Assembly (NCBI GenBank): GCA_903895995.1
Contig: CAITVX010000039.1
Span: forward strand, 1 to 64,000
Reading direction: 5' to 3'
DNA: 64,000 nucleotides
From: an uncultured Actinomycetes bacterium
GTDB taxonomy: Bacteria > Actinomycetota > Actinomycetes > Nanopelagicales > Nanopelagicaceae
The notes below the pieces were generated by a model. It was not told the origin of the DNA, did no database searches, and saw only the letters and a program-made list of their open reading frames with translations. Both the position numbers and the translations under genes were made by a program. Positions 36,934 through 48,110 of the stretch are shown piece after piece (position 1 is the stretch's first letter; each line of letters starts with the position of its first letter).

Positions 36934-37542
36934 CTAGATCCGAAGCTGCGATTTTATGATTGCGAATTTTGCTCGTCCGAATCCCGGGACTTTTGCGATC
37001 TCATCGATAGCGCTAAATCGCCCGTGTGCACTTCGATAGGCCACGATCTTCCCAGCCATCACAGGACCCACTCCCGCCAGCACTTGGAGTTGGGCAGCAC
37101 TAGCCGTATTGATGTTCACGACCGCAGTACTGCTCTTGCCAATCTTGGAGGTACTTCCTCTTCCCTGTGATGATTTCACCGGTACTGGAGGTGCCCCTAC
37201 AACAATTTGCTCTCCATCAAAGAGCACATGAGCGAGATTGATATCGGTAAGAGCGACTCCTTTGAGCGCACCGCCAGCTGCAGAAATTGCATCCGCTGCC
37301 CTTGAGCCAACTGGCAAGGTATATATATTCGGGTGAAGCACTCTCCCTGCTACATCAACAATGATCGAAGCAGGAGCGGGTGTCGCTTCCACAATTGGCG
37401 CCAAGGAGACTTTTGGAATGGGCGAGGGTGATGCATTGCCCTGGGCGAGTGAGAAGAAGAGCGCCCCTAGTGCAAGTGCAGATCCCAAAACCATATAGAT
37501 TGCACGTCGTTGAATATCTGTAAAGGAAGGGATTTCAAACAT
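36934..37542 (-). CDS. comEA: Competence DNA-binding protein ComEA
   Basis: This is a 202-residue membrane-anchored DNA-binding protein. A single N-terminal helix (residues 14-35) is followed by a Pro/Ala-rich linker, an SLBB domain (IIVDVAGRVLHPNIYTLP) and a helix-hairpin-helix pair at the end (VNINTASAAQLQVLAGVGPV and ALIDEIAKVPGFG-like text). It binds incoming DNA and hands it to ComEC. TACCGT lies 6 nt before the ATG, a leaderless-type start for the comEA-comEC-holA run. Confidence 0.94.
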   Translation of the reverse strand: MFEIPSFTDIQRRAIYMVLGSALALGALFFSLAQGNASPSPIPKVSLAPIVEATPAPASIIVDVAGRVLHPNIYTLPVGSRAADAISAAGGALKGVALTDINLAHVLFDGEQIVVGAPPVPVKSSQGRGSTSKIGKSSTAVVNINTASAAQLQVLAGVGPVMAGKIVAYRSAHGRFSAIDEIAKVPGFGRAKFAIIKSQLRI

Positions 37543-37548
37543 GGCCCG

Positions 37549-37554
37549 ACGGTA
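37549..37554 (-). promoter_or_regulatory. -10 box of a leaderless comEA-comEC-holA transcript
   Basis: TACCGT on the minus strand lies 6 nt before the comEA ATG, in the 58-bp gap after leuS, and there is no Shine-Dalgarno. Confidence 0.5.
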
Positions 37555-37600
37555 GGCCAGATGATCTAATTCTTTTGGCTCGTCTTAGATCCTCTGTTGA

Positions 37601-40063
37601 TTAAATAACGATGTTAACAAGTTTTGGTGCACGAACAATGGTCTTGAGAATCGTCGCACCAGATAGCGCAGCGCTCATCTCAGGATTTTCCATCGCAAGT
37701 TTCTCAAGATCCGCATCTGAGATATCTGGTGATACTTCAATGCGATCCTTGATCTTTCCATTGATCTGCAAGATTGCGACAACTGCATCCTCTTCTAGGA
37801 GTACAGGGTCGATGACGGGCCAGCCTGCTAAGGCTACGGATGGCTCATGGCCAAGCACTGACCACATCTCTTCGGCGGTAAATGGCGCAACAAGAGAGAG
37901 TGATATCGCAATCGCCCCTGCTGCCTCACGTACTGCAGGGTCTTCTGGACCGCATCCGGAGTCGATTGCCTTACGTGTGGCATTCACGAGTTCCATGGTG
38001 CGTGCGACTGCAACGTTAAAACGATAGGTCTCAACTGCTAAAGAGATATCCCGAAGTGACTTATGTGTGACCTTGCGAAGGGCTAGATCTCCCTTGGAGA
38101 AATCACAACCGGCTGCGCTTTCAACATCTTTGGAGATTCTCCATGCACGGTTTAAGAATTTTAGGGAACCTGATGGTGAAACATCTGCCCAGTCGATGTC
38201 ATCTTCTGGCGGACCAGCAAAGATAAGTGAGAGGCGGATTGAATCTACGCCATGAGTATCTAATTGCTCAGAGAGGCGGACGAGGTTGCCACGACTCTTA
38301 GACATTGCTGACCCATCCATCAAGACCATTCCTTGGTTGAGAAGGCGAGTAAATGGTTCAGTGAAATTAAGGAGACCAATATCGTGGAGAACCTTGGTAA
38401 AGAATCGTGAGTAGAGAAGGTGCAAGATCGCGTGGGTAACTCCCCCAACATATTGATCCACTGGTGCCCACTCTTCAACGAGTTTCTTATCAAATGCTTG
38501 AGTCGCATGTGTTGGATTTGTATAACGTAGGAAATACCACGATGAATCCACGAAGGTATCCATTGTGTCTGCATCGCGCTTTGCGGGCTTGCCGCATGTA
38601 GGGCATGCAACGTTGACCCAATCAGCCGCAGCCCCAAGTGGAGATGTTCCGGCAGGTTTTAGATCAAGTCCTTGTGCACTTGGGAGTGCCACCGGAAGTT
38701 CGCTCTCAGGGACAGGTACTTCTCCACAACTATCGCAGTGGATAATTGGAATCGGGGTTCCCCAGAAACGTTGACGTGAGATCAACCAATCTCGAAGTCT
38801 GTAATTCTTCGCAGCCTTACCAAGTTTCTTCGCCTCTAATTCAGCGGTGATCTTCTCGATTGCAGCACTCTTTGAAAGCCCATTGAGGGATCCAGAGTTG
38901 GTCAAAGTGCCATCACCAATAGTGGCGATTCCAGTTTCGTTTGGATCCTCTTCACCAGTTTCGACAACCACACGTACAGGTAGCCCCATGGCCCGAGCAA
39001 AATCTAAATCTCGCTGATCGTGCGCAGGAACGGCCATAATCGCGCCAGTTCCATAATCGGCTAGAACGTAGTCAGAGGCCCATATCTGAATTTTCTCGCC
39101 ATTAACTGGATTTATTGCATAGCGATTGAGGAATATTCCACTCTTTGGTCGATCAGTTGCGAGGCGATCAATATCGGTGGCGGCTTTCACGCTCTCAAGA
39201 TATTGAGCAAAGCCCTCTTCCGCTCCACTTGCCTTAACAAGTTCGGCAGCAAGAAGTGAATCGACGGCCACAACCATAAAAGTTGCCCCATGCAAAGTGT
39301 CAGGACGTGTTGTATAAACCGTGACAGGCTCATCTCGGCCTTCGATTTCAAAAGCTACTTCGGCACCGATAGAACGGCCAATCCAGTTGCGCTGCATCTG
39401 CAGAACTTTCTCTGGCCACTTACCCTCAAGCTGATCCATATCGTCTAAGAGTCGATCGGCATAATCTGTAATCTTGAAATACCACTGGTTTAACTTCTTC
39501 TTTGTTACAGAAGCGTCGCAACGTTCGCAGAGTCCAGCAACAACTTGTTCATTTGCTAAGACTGTCTGGCAATCTGGGCACCAGTTGACTGGTGAATCTT
39601 TTCTGTAGGCGAGGCCCTTCTTGTACATCTGCAAGAAGATCCACTGATTCCATTGGTAATACTCTGGGTCGCTCGTATGAAGTACGCGGTCCCAGTCGAA
39701 AGAGCATGCATAACGGCGCATCGAAGCCTTCTGAACGGCAATATTCTCATAGGTCCATTCACGCGGATCGGATCCACGTTTGATTGCAGCGTTCTCTGCA
39801 GGCAGACCAAAGGAATCCCATCCAATGGGATGCATGACGTTGTAACCTTTTTGGATCCAATAACGAGCAATCACATCACCCATTGCATAAGCCTCTGCAT
39901 GGCCCATATGAAGATCACCTGATGGATAAGGGAACATATCTAAGACATAACGCTTGGGACGAGCATCATCAGCGCGACCAGATTTAAATGGCTCAATGCG
40001 ATCCCAGATAGGAAGCCACTTCGCCTCTACCCCGTGAATGTCGTATGCCTCGTGCTCAGCCAT
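37601..40063 (-). CDS. leuS: Leucine--tRNA ligase
   Basis: This 820-residue class I synthetase has HIGH as [20 protein letters not shown] as AMSKSRGN, a zinc-type [13 protein letters not shown] segment and an inserted editing domain ([16 protein letters not shown]). An upstream TTG is open, but the ATG at 40063 is chosen because TAAGGT lies exactly 6 nt before it, matching the leaderless pattern of the window. The -10 box overlaps the stop codon of the dehydrogenase gene upstream. Confidence 0.97.
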   Translation of the reverse strand: MAEHEAYDIHGVEAKWLPIWDRIEPFKSGRADDARPKRYVLDMFPYPSGDLHMGHAEAYAMGDVIARYWIQKGYNVMHPIGWDSFGLPAENAAIKRGSDPREWTYENIAVQKASMRRYACSFDWDRVLHTSDPEYYQWNQWIFLQMYKKGLAYRKDSPVNWCPDCQTVLANEQVVAGLCERCDASVTKKKLNQWYFKITDYADRLLDDMDQLEGKWPEKVLQMQRNWIGRSIGAEVAFEIEGRDEPVTVYTTRPDTLHGATFMVVAVDSLLAAELVKASGAEEGFAQYLESVKAATDIDRLATDRPKSGIFLNRYAINPVNGEKIQIWASDYVLADYGTGAIMAVPAHDQRDLDFARAMGLPVRVVVETGEEDPNETGIATIGDGTLTNSGSLNGLSKSAAIEKITAELEAKKLGKAAKNYRLRDWLISRQRFWGTPIPIIHCDSCGEVPVPESELPVALPSAQGLDLKPAGTSPLGAAADWVNVACPTCGKPAKRDADTMDTFVDSSWYFLRYTNPTHATQAFDKKLVEEWAPVDQYVGGVTHAILHLLYSRFFTKVLHDIGLLNFTEPFTRLLNQGMVLMDGSAMSKSRGNLVRLSEQLDTHGVDSIRLSLIFAGPPEDDIDWADVSPSGSLKFLNRAWRISKDVESAAGCDFSKGDLALRKVTHKSLRDISLAVETYRFNVAVARTMELVNATRKAIDSGCGPEDPAVREAAGAIAISLSLVAPFTAEEMWSVLGHEPSVALAGWPVIDPVLLEEDAVVAILQINGKIKDRIEVSPDISDADLEKLAMENPEMSAALSGATILKTIVRAPKLVNIVI

Positions 40064-40069
40064 GGGCAA

Positions 40070-40075
40070 ACCTTA
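40070..40075 (-). promoter_or_regulatory. -10 box of a leaderless leuS transcript
   Basis: TAAGGT on the minus strand lies 6 nt before the leuS ATG. Its first bases are the stop codon of the preceding gene. Confidence 0.5.
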
Positions 40076-41014
40076 ACCGTCCCACGTAACGCCTGTGAGT
40101 TCTTCGCTCACTTCCCAGAGACGAGACGCAAGGTTTTGATCGTAAGCAAGAGCTTTTCCGTGGGTGAACTTTGGAGTTCCGCGCATCTCACCGAGACCAT
40201 TTGGCCCGAGGTAAGAAGCGCCCAAAATATTTGGATAGGTCGCAGCACACAGAGTTGGATATGCACCCTCAAGTGGGGTCTGTGCAAGGAGAGCGCTCGT
40301 GGCAATCATCGCTTTTGCCTGGAAGCTTCGACCAGCCATCATCGGACCAACTTTTTGAAGATTAGTGTTTGCCCAACCAGGATGCGCTGCAATAGAGATA
40401 AAGCCCCACTTTTCGCGCAGGCGGCGACGTTCTACCTCATTCACGAAGAGCAGATTGGCGAGTTTGCTATCACCATAAGCAGACCATGGAGAATATTTAC
40501 CTTTGCCAAGTGCTCGGGAACGAATCTCATCGATGCTCTGATCCCCAAAATTTCCAAGGCGATGTGCTTGTGATGCAACAGAGATGAGGCGATCTTTAAT
40601 CTGATTTTTAATCAGCCCTGCAAATGCAAAGTGGCCAAGATGGTTAGTGCCGAGTTGCATTTCAAATCCATCAGATGTGAGTCGATATGGAATCGCCATC
40701 ACTCCAGCATTGAGAATAACTACATCGTATGGGGTCGTTACCTTCGCTGCAGCTTCGCGAATTGAAGCGAGGTTTGCTAAATCGAGTTGAAGAAGGTGAG
40801 CGGCTCCGCTCTGATCTTGAGCTCTTGCGCCCTTCTTGAGATCGCGCGCAGTGATGGTGACTTCGCCACCCTTGGCTGTAAGCGCAGTTGCTGTTGCAAG
40901 ACCGAGTCCACTTGTTCCACCAGTGATAAGGAATTTCTTACCGTTCTGATCGCCCATGTTCACATTTGTCCATGCATCAGGGATTTGGAAGCCCGAGTCT
41001 CTATACCTATTCAT
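40073..41014 (-). CDS. Short-chain dehydrogenase/reductase
   Basis: This 313-residue classical SDR has the nucleotide-binding GGTSGLGLATA, the NAG motif (VILNAGVMAIP), the structural NHLGHFAF and the catalytic Tyr-Lys in SAYGDSKLANL. It resembles the retinol-dehydrogenase-like SDRs of actinobacteria, whose substrates are mostly unknown. The ATG at 41014 is only 4 nt from the 3' end of tRNA-Ala, and there is no Shine-Dalgarno; ATG 40957 is an alternative, but the 19 residues before it (IPDAWTNVNMGDQNG) look family-like. Expression may depend on tRNA 3' processing. Confidence 0.88.
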   Translation of the reverse strand: MNRYRDSGFQIPDAWTNVNMGDQNGKKFLITGGTSGLGLATATALTAKGGEVTITARDLKKGARAQDQSGAAHLLQLDLANLASIREAAAKVTTPYDVVILNAGVMAIPYRLTSDGFEMQLGTNHLGHFAFAGLIKNQIKDRLISVASQAHRLGNFGDQSIDEIRSRALGKGKYSPWSAYGDSKLANLLFVNEVERRRLREKWGFISIAAHPGWANTNLQKVGPMMAGRSFQAKAMIATSALLAQTPLEGAYPTLCAATYPNILGASYLGPNGLGEMRGTPKFTHGKALAYDQNLASRLWEVSEELTGVTWDG

Positions 41015-41018
41015 AGTG

Positions 41019-41091
41019 TGGAGCTGAGGGGACTTGAACCCCTGACCCCCTGCATGCCATGCAGGTGCGCTACCAGCTGCGCCACAGCCCC
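41019..41091 (-). tRNA. tRNA-Ala (GGC)
   Basis: The cloverleaf has a GGGGCTG/CAGCTCC acceptor stem (one G-T pair), an anticodon stem CCTGC/GCAGG with loop ATGGCAT (anticodon GGC) and a T-loop TTCAAGT. CCA is not encoded. The next gene begins 4 nt after the 3' end. Confidence 0.95.
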
Positions 41092-41131
41092 GATTCTTCG
41101 CTTACGAGAAGTTCTGAGGGCGCAACCTTAC

Positions 41132-41773
41132 CTAACTCAGGCTCTCGTTGCCAAAGACCGGCTCTGGTATCGAGCCCGCATTATGTTCACTCAAAAACCA
41201 GCGCCCTACGCTGTTCTTCTCAAGGACTGACCACGATGCATTTGATAGTCCACCGAGAGAGCTCCACTTTTCAAAGGGAAGTTCGAGTATTGAACCGAGA
41301 ATGCAACGGGCTGCGCCACCGTGAGTTACAAAGACCACAGTCCCATTCGCATCGATCATCTCGCGATCTAGTACCTTTCGGGCCCGTGCTGCGACTTCTG
41401 ATCGGCGTTCACCAATGTCACCAGCCGGGAAATCATCTCCATGAAGCCAGCCAATAAATTTATTCTCATCTTTTGCGCGGTTCTCTGCGCCAGTCTTGCC
41501 TTCCCAATTTCCGCCATCAGTTTCACGTAATCCAATATCTGTGATGATGGGTAGGCCTGAAAGCTGTGCAAGTGCATATGCAGTCTCGCGAGTTCGTGAA
41601 AGATCACTCGAAACAATTTTAATCGGATTCATTCCAATGAGAACTTTTGCAGCATGTTCTACCTGGAAGCGCCCAACAGAGTTCAATGGGATATCGGTAT
41701 GGCCCTGAAAGCGGTTCTCAATATTCCAATCTGTTTGCCCATGTCGCCATAGGACAATTCGCGTAGAAGCCAT
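41132..41773 (-). CDS. Histidine phosphatase (GpgP-like phosphoglycerate mutase family)
   Basis: This 213-residue protein has the catalytic LWRHGQTDWN motif and the second histidine in FVTHGGAARCI. Its place after nadD-rsfS matches the mycobacterial glucosyl-3-phosphoglycerate phosphatase GpgP, which makes glucosylglycerate, a compatible solute and methylglucose-lipopolysaccharide precursor. The exact substrate cannot be read from the sequence. It follows rsfS by 8 bp. Confidence 0.88.
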   Translation of the reverse strand: MASTRIVLWRHGQTDWNIENRFQGHTDIPLNSVGRFQVEHAAKVLIGMNPIKIVSSDLSRTRETAYALAQLSGLPIITDIGLRETDGGNWEGKTGAENRAKDENKFIGWLHGDDFPAGDIGERRSEVAARARKVLDREMIDANGTVVFVTHGGAARCILGSILELPFEKWSSLGGLSNASWSVLEKNSVGRWFLSEHNAGSIPEPVFGNESLS

Positions 41774-41781
41774 TTAAGTGC

Positions 41782-42153
41782 CTATCGAATTTCTTGGATA
41801 ACCAATGGCAGACGCGGGCAGTCATTCCAGAGGCGATCGAGCATGTAGTAACTACGGAGCTCTTGAGTCTGAATATGCACAACAAGATCAGAGTAATCCA
41901 GAAGGATCCATTGGCCTTTACCTTCACGGCGAACTGGCTTCTCACCGATCTTTGCGAGCGCCTCGAAGACGCCATCAGCAACTGCTTCTGCTTGGCGATC
42001 TGTCGATGCAGTCGCGATTAAAAATACTTCAGATAAAATCAATTGATCTGTCATATCCAAAGCGACGATATCGGTTCCAAGCTTTTCAGAGATCGCGTCA
42101 GCTGCTAATTGAGCAAGATCTGAGACCGCTTTACTTGCTGCCATATAAGCCAT
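41782..42153 (-). CDS. rsfS: Ribosomal silencing factor RsfS
   Basis: RsfS binds L14 and blocks subunit joining in starvation. The 123-residue product shows the family text DIVALDMTDQLILSEVFLIATAST and KGQWILLDYSDLVVHIQ. The start is ATG 42153 or 42144; both lie within the end of nadD, so nadD and rsfS are coupled. Confidence 0.95.
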   Translation of the reverse strand: MAYMAASKAVSDLAQLAADAISEKLGTDIVALDMTDQLILSEVFLIATASTDRQAEAVADGVFEALAKIGEKPVRREGKGQWILLDYSDLVVHIQTQELRSYYMLDRLWNDCPRLPLVIQEIR

Positions 42154-42703
42154 TTTCTTTGATGTAGGTACGGACAGATGGAGAGAGCATGGGAGTTAAA
42201 TCCCCGCCCTTGGATATCGCTTCTCGAACTTGGGTCGCACTGATATCTAGCGCGCTGATTTCAACTTCTGTGAAAGCCGATTTGGCCTGACCGGGTCTCT
42301 TGACAACCAGAATCTCAACAATTTTCTGCAGTGCATCTGCTCGGTACCACTGATCTAGTTTTGACGCTGCATCGCTACCAAGAATGAGAGTGAATGCATC
42401 CTTCGGATAGATCATTCTCAATTGATTAATGGTGTCGATCGTGAAAGTTGGTCCAGAGCGATTCACTTCAAGGTCCAGAACAGAGACCTTCTCTTGAAGT
42501 GCATCAGGGAGATCATCTAACGCTGCAGTACACATCTCAACTCGATGAGTTCCACTAGCTGCAGGCTTATCTGTTCGAAGGCGAGGCTGACCTGATGGGA
42601 TTAATAAAATGGAGTCAAAACGCGACGCAACTCCAGAGAGTATGCGCAGATGACCGAGATGGATTGGATCAAAGGTCCCGCCGAGTATGGCTATCTGTGC
42701 GAT
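42131..42703 (-). CDS. nadD: Nicotinate-nucleotide adenylyltransferase, probable ATC start
   Basis: NadD makes deamido-NAD from nicotinate mononucleotide and ATP. The family signature GGTFDPIHLGHLRIL starts a few residues into the protein, and the end SATQVREAISKG supplies the ISST-like motif. The first standard start in frame is an internal ATG at 42535, well past this signature. Upstream, between an in-frame TAG (about 42717-42719) and the signature, there is no ATG, GTG or TTG; the remaining candidates are ATC 42703 and two ATA codons. ATC gives 190 residues, the normal length, 4 nt after the stop of a small upstream gene. The start choice is inference. Confidence 0.88.
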   Translation of the reverse strand: MAQIAILGGTFDPIHLGHLRILSGVASRFDSILLIPSGQPRLRTDKPAASGTHRVEMCTAALDDLPDALQEKVSVLDLEVNRSGPTFTIDTINQLRMIYPKDAFTLILGSDAASKLDQWYRADALQKIVEILVVKRPGQAKSAFTEVEISALDISATQVREAISKGGDLTPMLSPSVRTYIKENGLYGSK

Positions 42704-42707
42704 GGTA

Positions 42708-42842
42708 TTACTCGCGGTCTAAACGAAGAACGAGATAGAGCAAGAAGCTCAACGTTCCAAAGGCGAAGAGACCAAAGAAAATTGGTGAAGCAGGCAGATG
42801 GCGAACGGCGCCTTCGGCATGGATATGAAGTGACTTCAACAT
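42708..42842 (-). CDS. Small membrane protein upstream of nadD
   Basis: This 44-residue gene encodes a single membrane helix (SPIFFGLFAFGTLSFLLYLVL, residues 19-39 approx., with charged ends RLDRE). The ATG at 42842 has TAGAGT exactly 6 nt upstream, the window's leaderless pattern. Short one-helix proteins occupy this spot in other actinobacteria, but their role is unknown. It ends 4 nt before nadD, so it heads the small-protein-nadD-rsfS-phosphatase operon. Confidence 0.75.
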   Translation of the reverse strand: MLKSLHIHAEGAVRHLPASPIFFGLFAFGTLSFLLYLVLRLDRE

Positions 42843-42848
42843 ATGCGA

Positions 42849-42854
42849 ACTCTA
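42849..42854 (-). promoter_or_regulatory. -10 box of a leaderless transcript into nadD-rsfS
   Basis: TAGAGT on the minus strand lies 6 nt before the small gene's ATG, in the short gap after ligA. Confidence 0.5.
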
Positions 42855-42855
42855 C

Positions 42856-44883
<2,028 letters not shown>

Positions 44884-45960
44884 TTACAAAGTTGCACTAA
44901 TCGTGGCAGAACCAACAACACGATCCCCGTCATAGATAACCAGGCCTTGGCCAGTGGCCAATCCAAAGAGGGGCTCATCGAGTGCGACCGTGATGGACTC
45001 ACCATCAGTTGAATATGTACATGCTAGAGGCTGACCATGAGCGCGAATTTGAGAGAAACCGCGGTATTGCGTCGCAGGTTCTGGGGCCGGTCCGCACCAG
45101 ATCGCTTTCTCGCCAACAATTCCTGAAACTGCGAGCGACTCTTTCACTCCAACCACAACAGTGTTGGTGACCGGTTCAATCTTTAATACATACCGAGGTA
45201 CTCCACCCTCAGCTGGGACTGTGAGATTGAGCCCTTTGCGTTGACCAATTGTGTATGTGTAGGCACCTTGGTGTTCGCCAAGTTTTGTTCCATCTTCATC
45301 AACAATCGGGCCAGTCTCAGTTCCTAAACGATCATGTAACCAGCTCGCATTATTTCCTGATGGGACAAAGCAGATGTCATGGCTATCTGGCTTATTTGCA
45401 ACATAGAGGCCGCGTCTCTTTGCCTCTTTGCGAACTTCTTCTTTATGAGTATCTCCTAATGGAAAGATCGCCCCATCAAGTTGTGTCTTATTCAAAACGG
45501 CTAAGACATAGCTCTGATCTTTCAGAGGATCTTCGGCTCTATGCATTGTGCGGCCAAGATCAGTCTCTCGCATCTGTGCATAGTGGCCAGTAACGACTGC
45601 ATCAAAGCCAAGTGCACGAGCACGATCTAAGACGGCAGCAAATTTAATCTTCTCATTGCACCGCAAGCATGGGTTTGGCGTACGACCTGCGGCATACTCA
45701 CTCAAAAAGTTCTCAACAACACCTTCATGAAACTCTTCAGCCATATCCCAAATATAGAAAGGGATTCCGATCACATCAGCGGCGCGTCTAGCGTCATGTG
45801 AATCTTCGATTGTGCAACAGCCTCTAGCGCCAGAACGATATTTTTGAGGATTGCTTGAAAGAGCTAGGTGGACACCGATTACTTCATGTCCAGCATCAAC
45901 AGCGCGGGCGGCAGCAACTGCGGAGTCGACTCCACCAGACATTGCTGCAATTACCTTCAT
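44884..45960 (-). CDS. mnmA: tRNA-specific 2-thiouridylase MnmA
   Basis: MnmA thiolates U34 in the tRNAs for Lys, Glu and Gln. The 358-residue product has the P-loop [10 protein letters not shown], the first catalytic cysteine in [12 protein letters not shown] and the second in [11 protein letters not shown]. The start ATG has GAGGAGC upstream. The cysteine desulfurase that provides sulfur is the preceding gene, 21 bp away, so the two work as a relay. Confidence 0.97.
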   Translation of the reverse strand: MKVIAAMSGGVDSAVAAARAVDAGHEVIGVHLALSSNPQKYRSGARGCCTIEDSHDARRAADVIGIPFYIWDMAEEFHEGVVENFLSEYAAGRTPNPCLRCNEKIKFAAVLDRARALGFDAVVTGHYAQMRETDLGRTMHRAEDPLKDQSYVLAVLNKTQLDGAIFPLGDTHKEEVRKEAKRRGLYVANKPDSHDICFVPSGNNASWLHDRLGTETGPIVDEDGTKLGEHQGAYTYTIGQRKGLNLTVPAEGGVPRYVLKIEPVTNTVVVGVKESLAVSGIVGEKAIWCGPAPEPATQYRGFSQIRAHGQPLACTYSTDGESITVALDEPLFGLATGQGLVIYDGDRVVGSATISATL

Positions 45961-45981
45961 GAAAGCTCCTCGATTAAAGTC

Positions 45982-47145
45982 TTATTGACGTGCCAGTGCT
46001 GCTCGAGCACGATCAACAACTGACTCAATGACTGATGCTAAATGATCAATCTCTGAGCGAGTATTGCTCGCACCTATCGAGAATCGTAGCGATGAGCGGG
46101 CATCGCGCTCAGATAACCCCATGGCGAGTAGAACATGGCTTGGACGTGGCACGCCTGCACTACAGGCAGAGCCAGTTGAGGATGCTATTCCTTCGGCATC
46201 AAGGAGAAGGAGAAGTCCATCGCTCTCGGTTCCGGGAAAAGTTATATTCGCAATGCCTGGAAGTGATGGCTCGATATCTCCATTGACCCAGATATCTGGC
46301 AGAACAGCCCGTATTGCGTCAATGAGGTATCGGCGCATCGTGCGAAGTTCGGCATAACGCTGTACGCGATGTAGCTCTGCATCCTGCGCTGCAGCAGCAA
46401 AGGAGACGATCGCTGGTGCATTCAGAGTTCCGCTACGAATATCTCGCTCTTGTCCCCCGCCATGCAAAATGGGAGTGACATCGATTCCGCGTTGCAGAAT
46501 TAGTGCAGCAACCCCTAGTGGTCCACCGATCTTATGGGCGCTCAACGTCGCTGATGTGACGCCTAACTGATCAAAATTAAATTCAACTTTTCCAAATGAT
46601 TGAACAGCATCTGTATGTACAGGAATATCTCCTGCGATCTCAACAACTTCTTTGATCGGTTGAATAGTTCCGATTTCATTATTGGAATGCATGACAGCGA
46701 TAACAGCAATCTTGGCACGGTTGTGATCGACGATATCTCGCAACGCCTCTAGGTCAACTATTCCATCACGTGTAACCGGTATCTGAATTACGTGAGCACC
46801 TTCGTGCTCTTCAAGCCATTCCACTGGGTCCAAGATTGCATGATGTTCAAAGGCAGAGATAATGATGACATTGCGAGCAGAATCCTCACCCAGGCGTTTC
46901 CAATAAAAACCTTTTATAGCAAGATTATTTGCCTCAGTGCCAGATCCAGTAAAAACTATTTCAGAAGGAGATGCACCAGCGATCCTTGCAATACTCTCTC
47001 GCGCTTCCTCGACAGCTTTTCGAACTGATCGACCTTGCGTATGCAGACTCGATGCATTCCCGAGCTGGCCAATCTGTTGATTAAGAGCCTCGATCGCAGC
47101 CTTCGACATAGGTGTCGTTGCTGCATGATCGAAATAGGAAGCCAT
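45982..47145 (-). CDS. iscS: Cysteine desulfurase
   Basis: This 387-residue PLP enzyme of the NifS/IscS group has FDHAATTPMS at the N-terminus, the PLP-lysine in SAHKIGGPLGVAAL, RSGTLNAPAIV and the sulfur-carrying cysteine loop SSTGSACSAGVPRPSHVL. It supplies persulfide for tRNA thiolation by MnmA and for Fe-S clusters. TAGACT lies 6 nt before the ATG, so iscS-mnmA-ligA is probably a leaderless operon. Confidence 0.95.
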   Translation of the reverse strand: MASYFDHAATTPMSKAAIEALNQQIGQLGNASSLHTQGRSVRKAVEEARESIARIAGASPSEIVFTGSGTEANNLAIKGFYWKRLGEDSARNVIIISAFEHHAILDPVEWLEEHEGAHVIQIPVTRDGIVDLEALRDIVDHNRAKIAVIAVMHSNNEIGTIQPIKEVVEIAGDIPVHTDAVQSFGKVEFNFDQLGVTSATLSAHKIGGPLGVAALILQRGIDVTPILHGGGQERDIRSGTLNAPAIVSFAAAAQDAELHRVQRYAELRTMRRYLIDAIRAVLPDIWVNGDIEPSLPGIANITFPGTESDGLLLLLDAEGIASSTGSACSAGVPRPSHVLLAMGLSERDARSSLRFSIGASNTRSEIDHLASVIESVVDRARAALARQ

Positions 47146-47151
47146 GGGTCA

Positions 47152-47157
47152 AGTCTA
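47152..47157 (-). promoter_or_regulatory. -10 box of a leaderless iscS-mnmA-ligA transcript
   Basis: TAGACT on the minus strand lies 6 nt before the iscS ATG, in the 20-bp gap after etfA. Confidence 0.5.
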
Positions 47158-47165
47158 GAACCTGC

Positions 47166-48110
47166 TCAGCCTTTCTTCGCTATGACTCCATCGCTCGCTT
47201 GAGGAAGTACTGCAAAGAGATCTCCTACAACACCGAAATCGGCAACATCAAAGATTGGCGCTTCAGGGTCCTTATTGATCGCAACGATCGTCTTTGAGGT
47301 CTGCATTCCAGCGCGATGTTGAATCGCCCCTGAGATTCCAGCTGCAACGTAGAGCTGTGGGCTAACAGTTTTTCCGGTCTGGCCAACTTGATGTGAATGT
47401 GGATACCAGCCCGCATCAGTTGCGGCGCGAGATGCTCCAACTGCAGCGCCCAATGAATCGGCAAATGCTTCGACAGGTGCAAAGTTTCCATCAGTGCCTT
47501 TACCGCCAGATACGACGATTGAAGCCTCTGTAAGTTCAGGGCGGCCACCCTTTACTGCAGGTGCGAGAGAGAGAACTTTTGCCTTATCTAGACCGTCATA
47601 GGTAACAGCGAAATCTTCGTGCGCAGGTGTTGCTGAGCCTGATGTTGCCTCAATGGCATTTCCGCGAATCGTGATAATCGGCGTTCCATGAGTTACGGTT
47701 GAGTGAACTGTCGTTGAGCCACCAAATACTGATTGAGTTGCAATGAGATCTGCATCGAGGTCAATGGCATCAGTGATTACTCCGGACTCACATTTCACAG
47801 CGAGGCGACCTGCAATCTCTTTGCCACGGGCCGTTGATGCAATAAGTACGGCAGATGGGGATTCTTTTGCGATCACAGCAGCGAGGGCTGACGCAGTTGC
47901 TCCAGTTGAATGCTTCTCGAAATCTACCCCTGTGCAGGAAAGCGTTCGATCGATGGAAAGGTTTGCTAATTGTGGAAGAAGCGCAGCAGCATCACTGCTA
48001 CAAATTACAGCCACGACATCGCCAATTTTCTTGCCAAAGGTAGCTAATTCCGCTGTTGCCTTAGAGACTTTTCCGCCAACGCTATCGACGAGAATAAGGA
48101 CAGTACTCAT
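47166..48110 (-). CDS. etfA: Electron transfer flavoprotein alpha subunit
   Basis: EtfA carries the FAD that passes electrons from acyl-CoA dehydrogenases to the quinone pool. The 314-residue product has the C-terminal FAD-site text GASRAATDAGWYPHSHQVGQTGKTVSPQLY (seen as GASRAATDAGW and HQVGQTGKTVSP) and GISGAIQHRAGM. It starts within the last 4 nt of etfB. Confidence 0.96.
   Translation of the reverse strand: MSTVLILVDSVGGKVSKATAELATFGKKIGDVVAVICSSDAAALLPQLANLSIDRTLSCTGVDFEKHSTGATASALAAVIAKESPSAVLIASTARGKEIAGRLAVKCESGVITDAIDLDADLIATQSVFGGSTTVHSTVTHGTPIITIRGNAIEATSGSATPAHEDFAVTYDGLDKAKVLSLAPAVKGGRPELTEASIVVSGGKGTDGNFAPVEAFADSLGAAVGASRAATDAGWYPHSHQVGQTGKTVSPQLYVAAGISGAIQHRAGMQTSKTIVAINKDPEAPIFDVADFGVVGDLFAVLPQASDGVIAKKG

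Noticed and set aside
42131-42842. Frameshift joining the 44-residue gene to nadD
   Set aside because: The small gene has its own promoter box, helix and stop, and the nadD frame is intact from the motif on; a fusion would give a membrane helix not seen in NadD.
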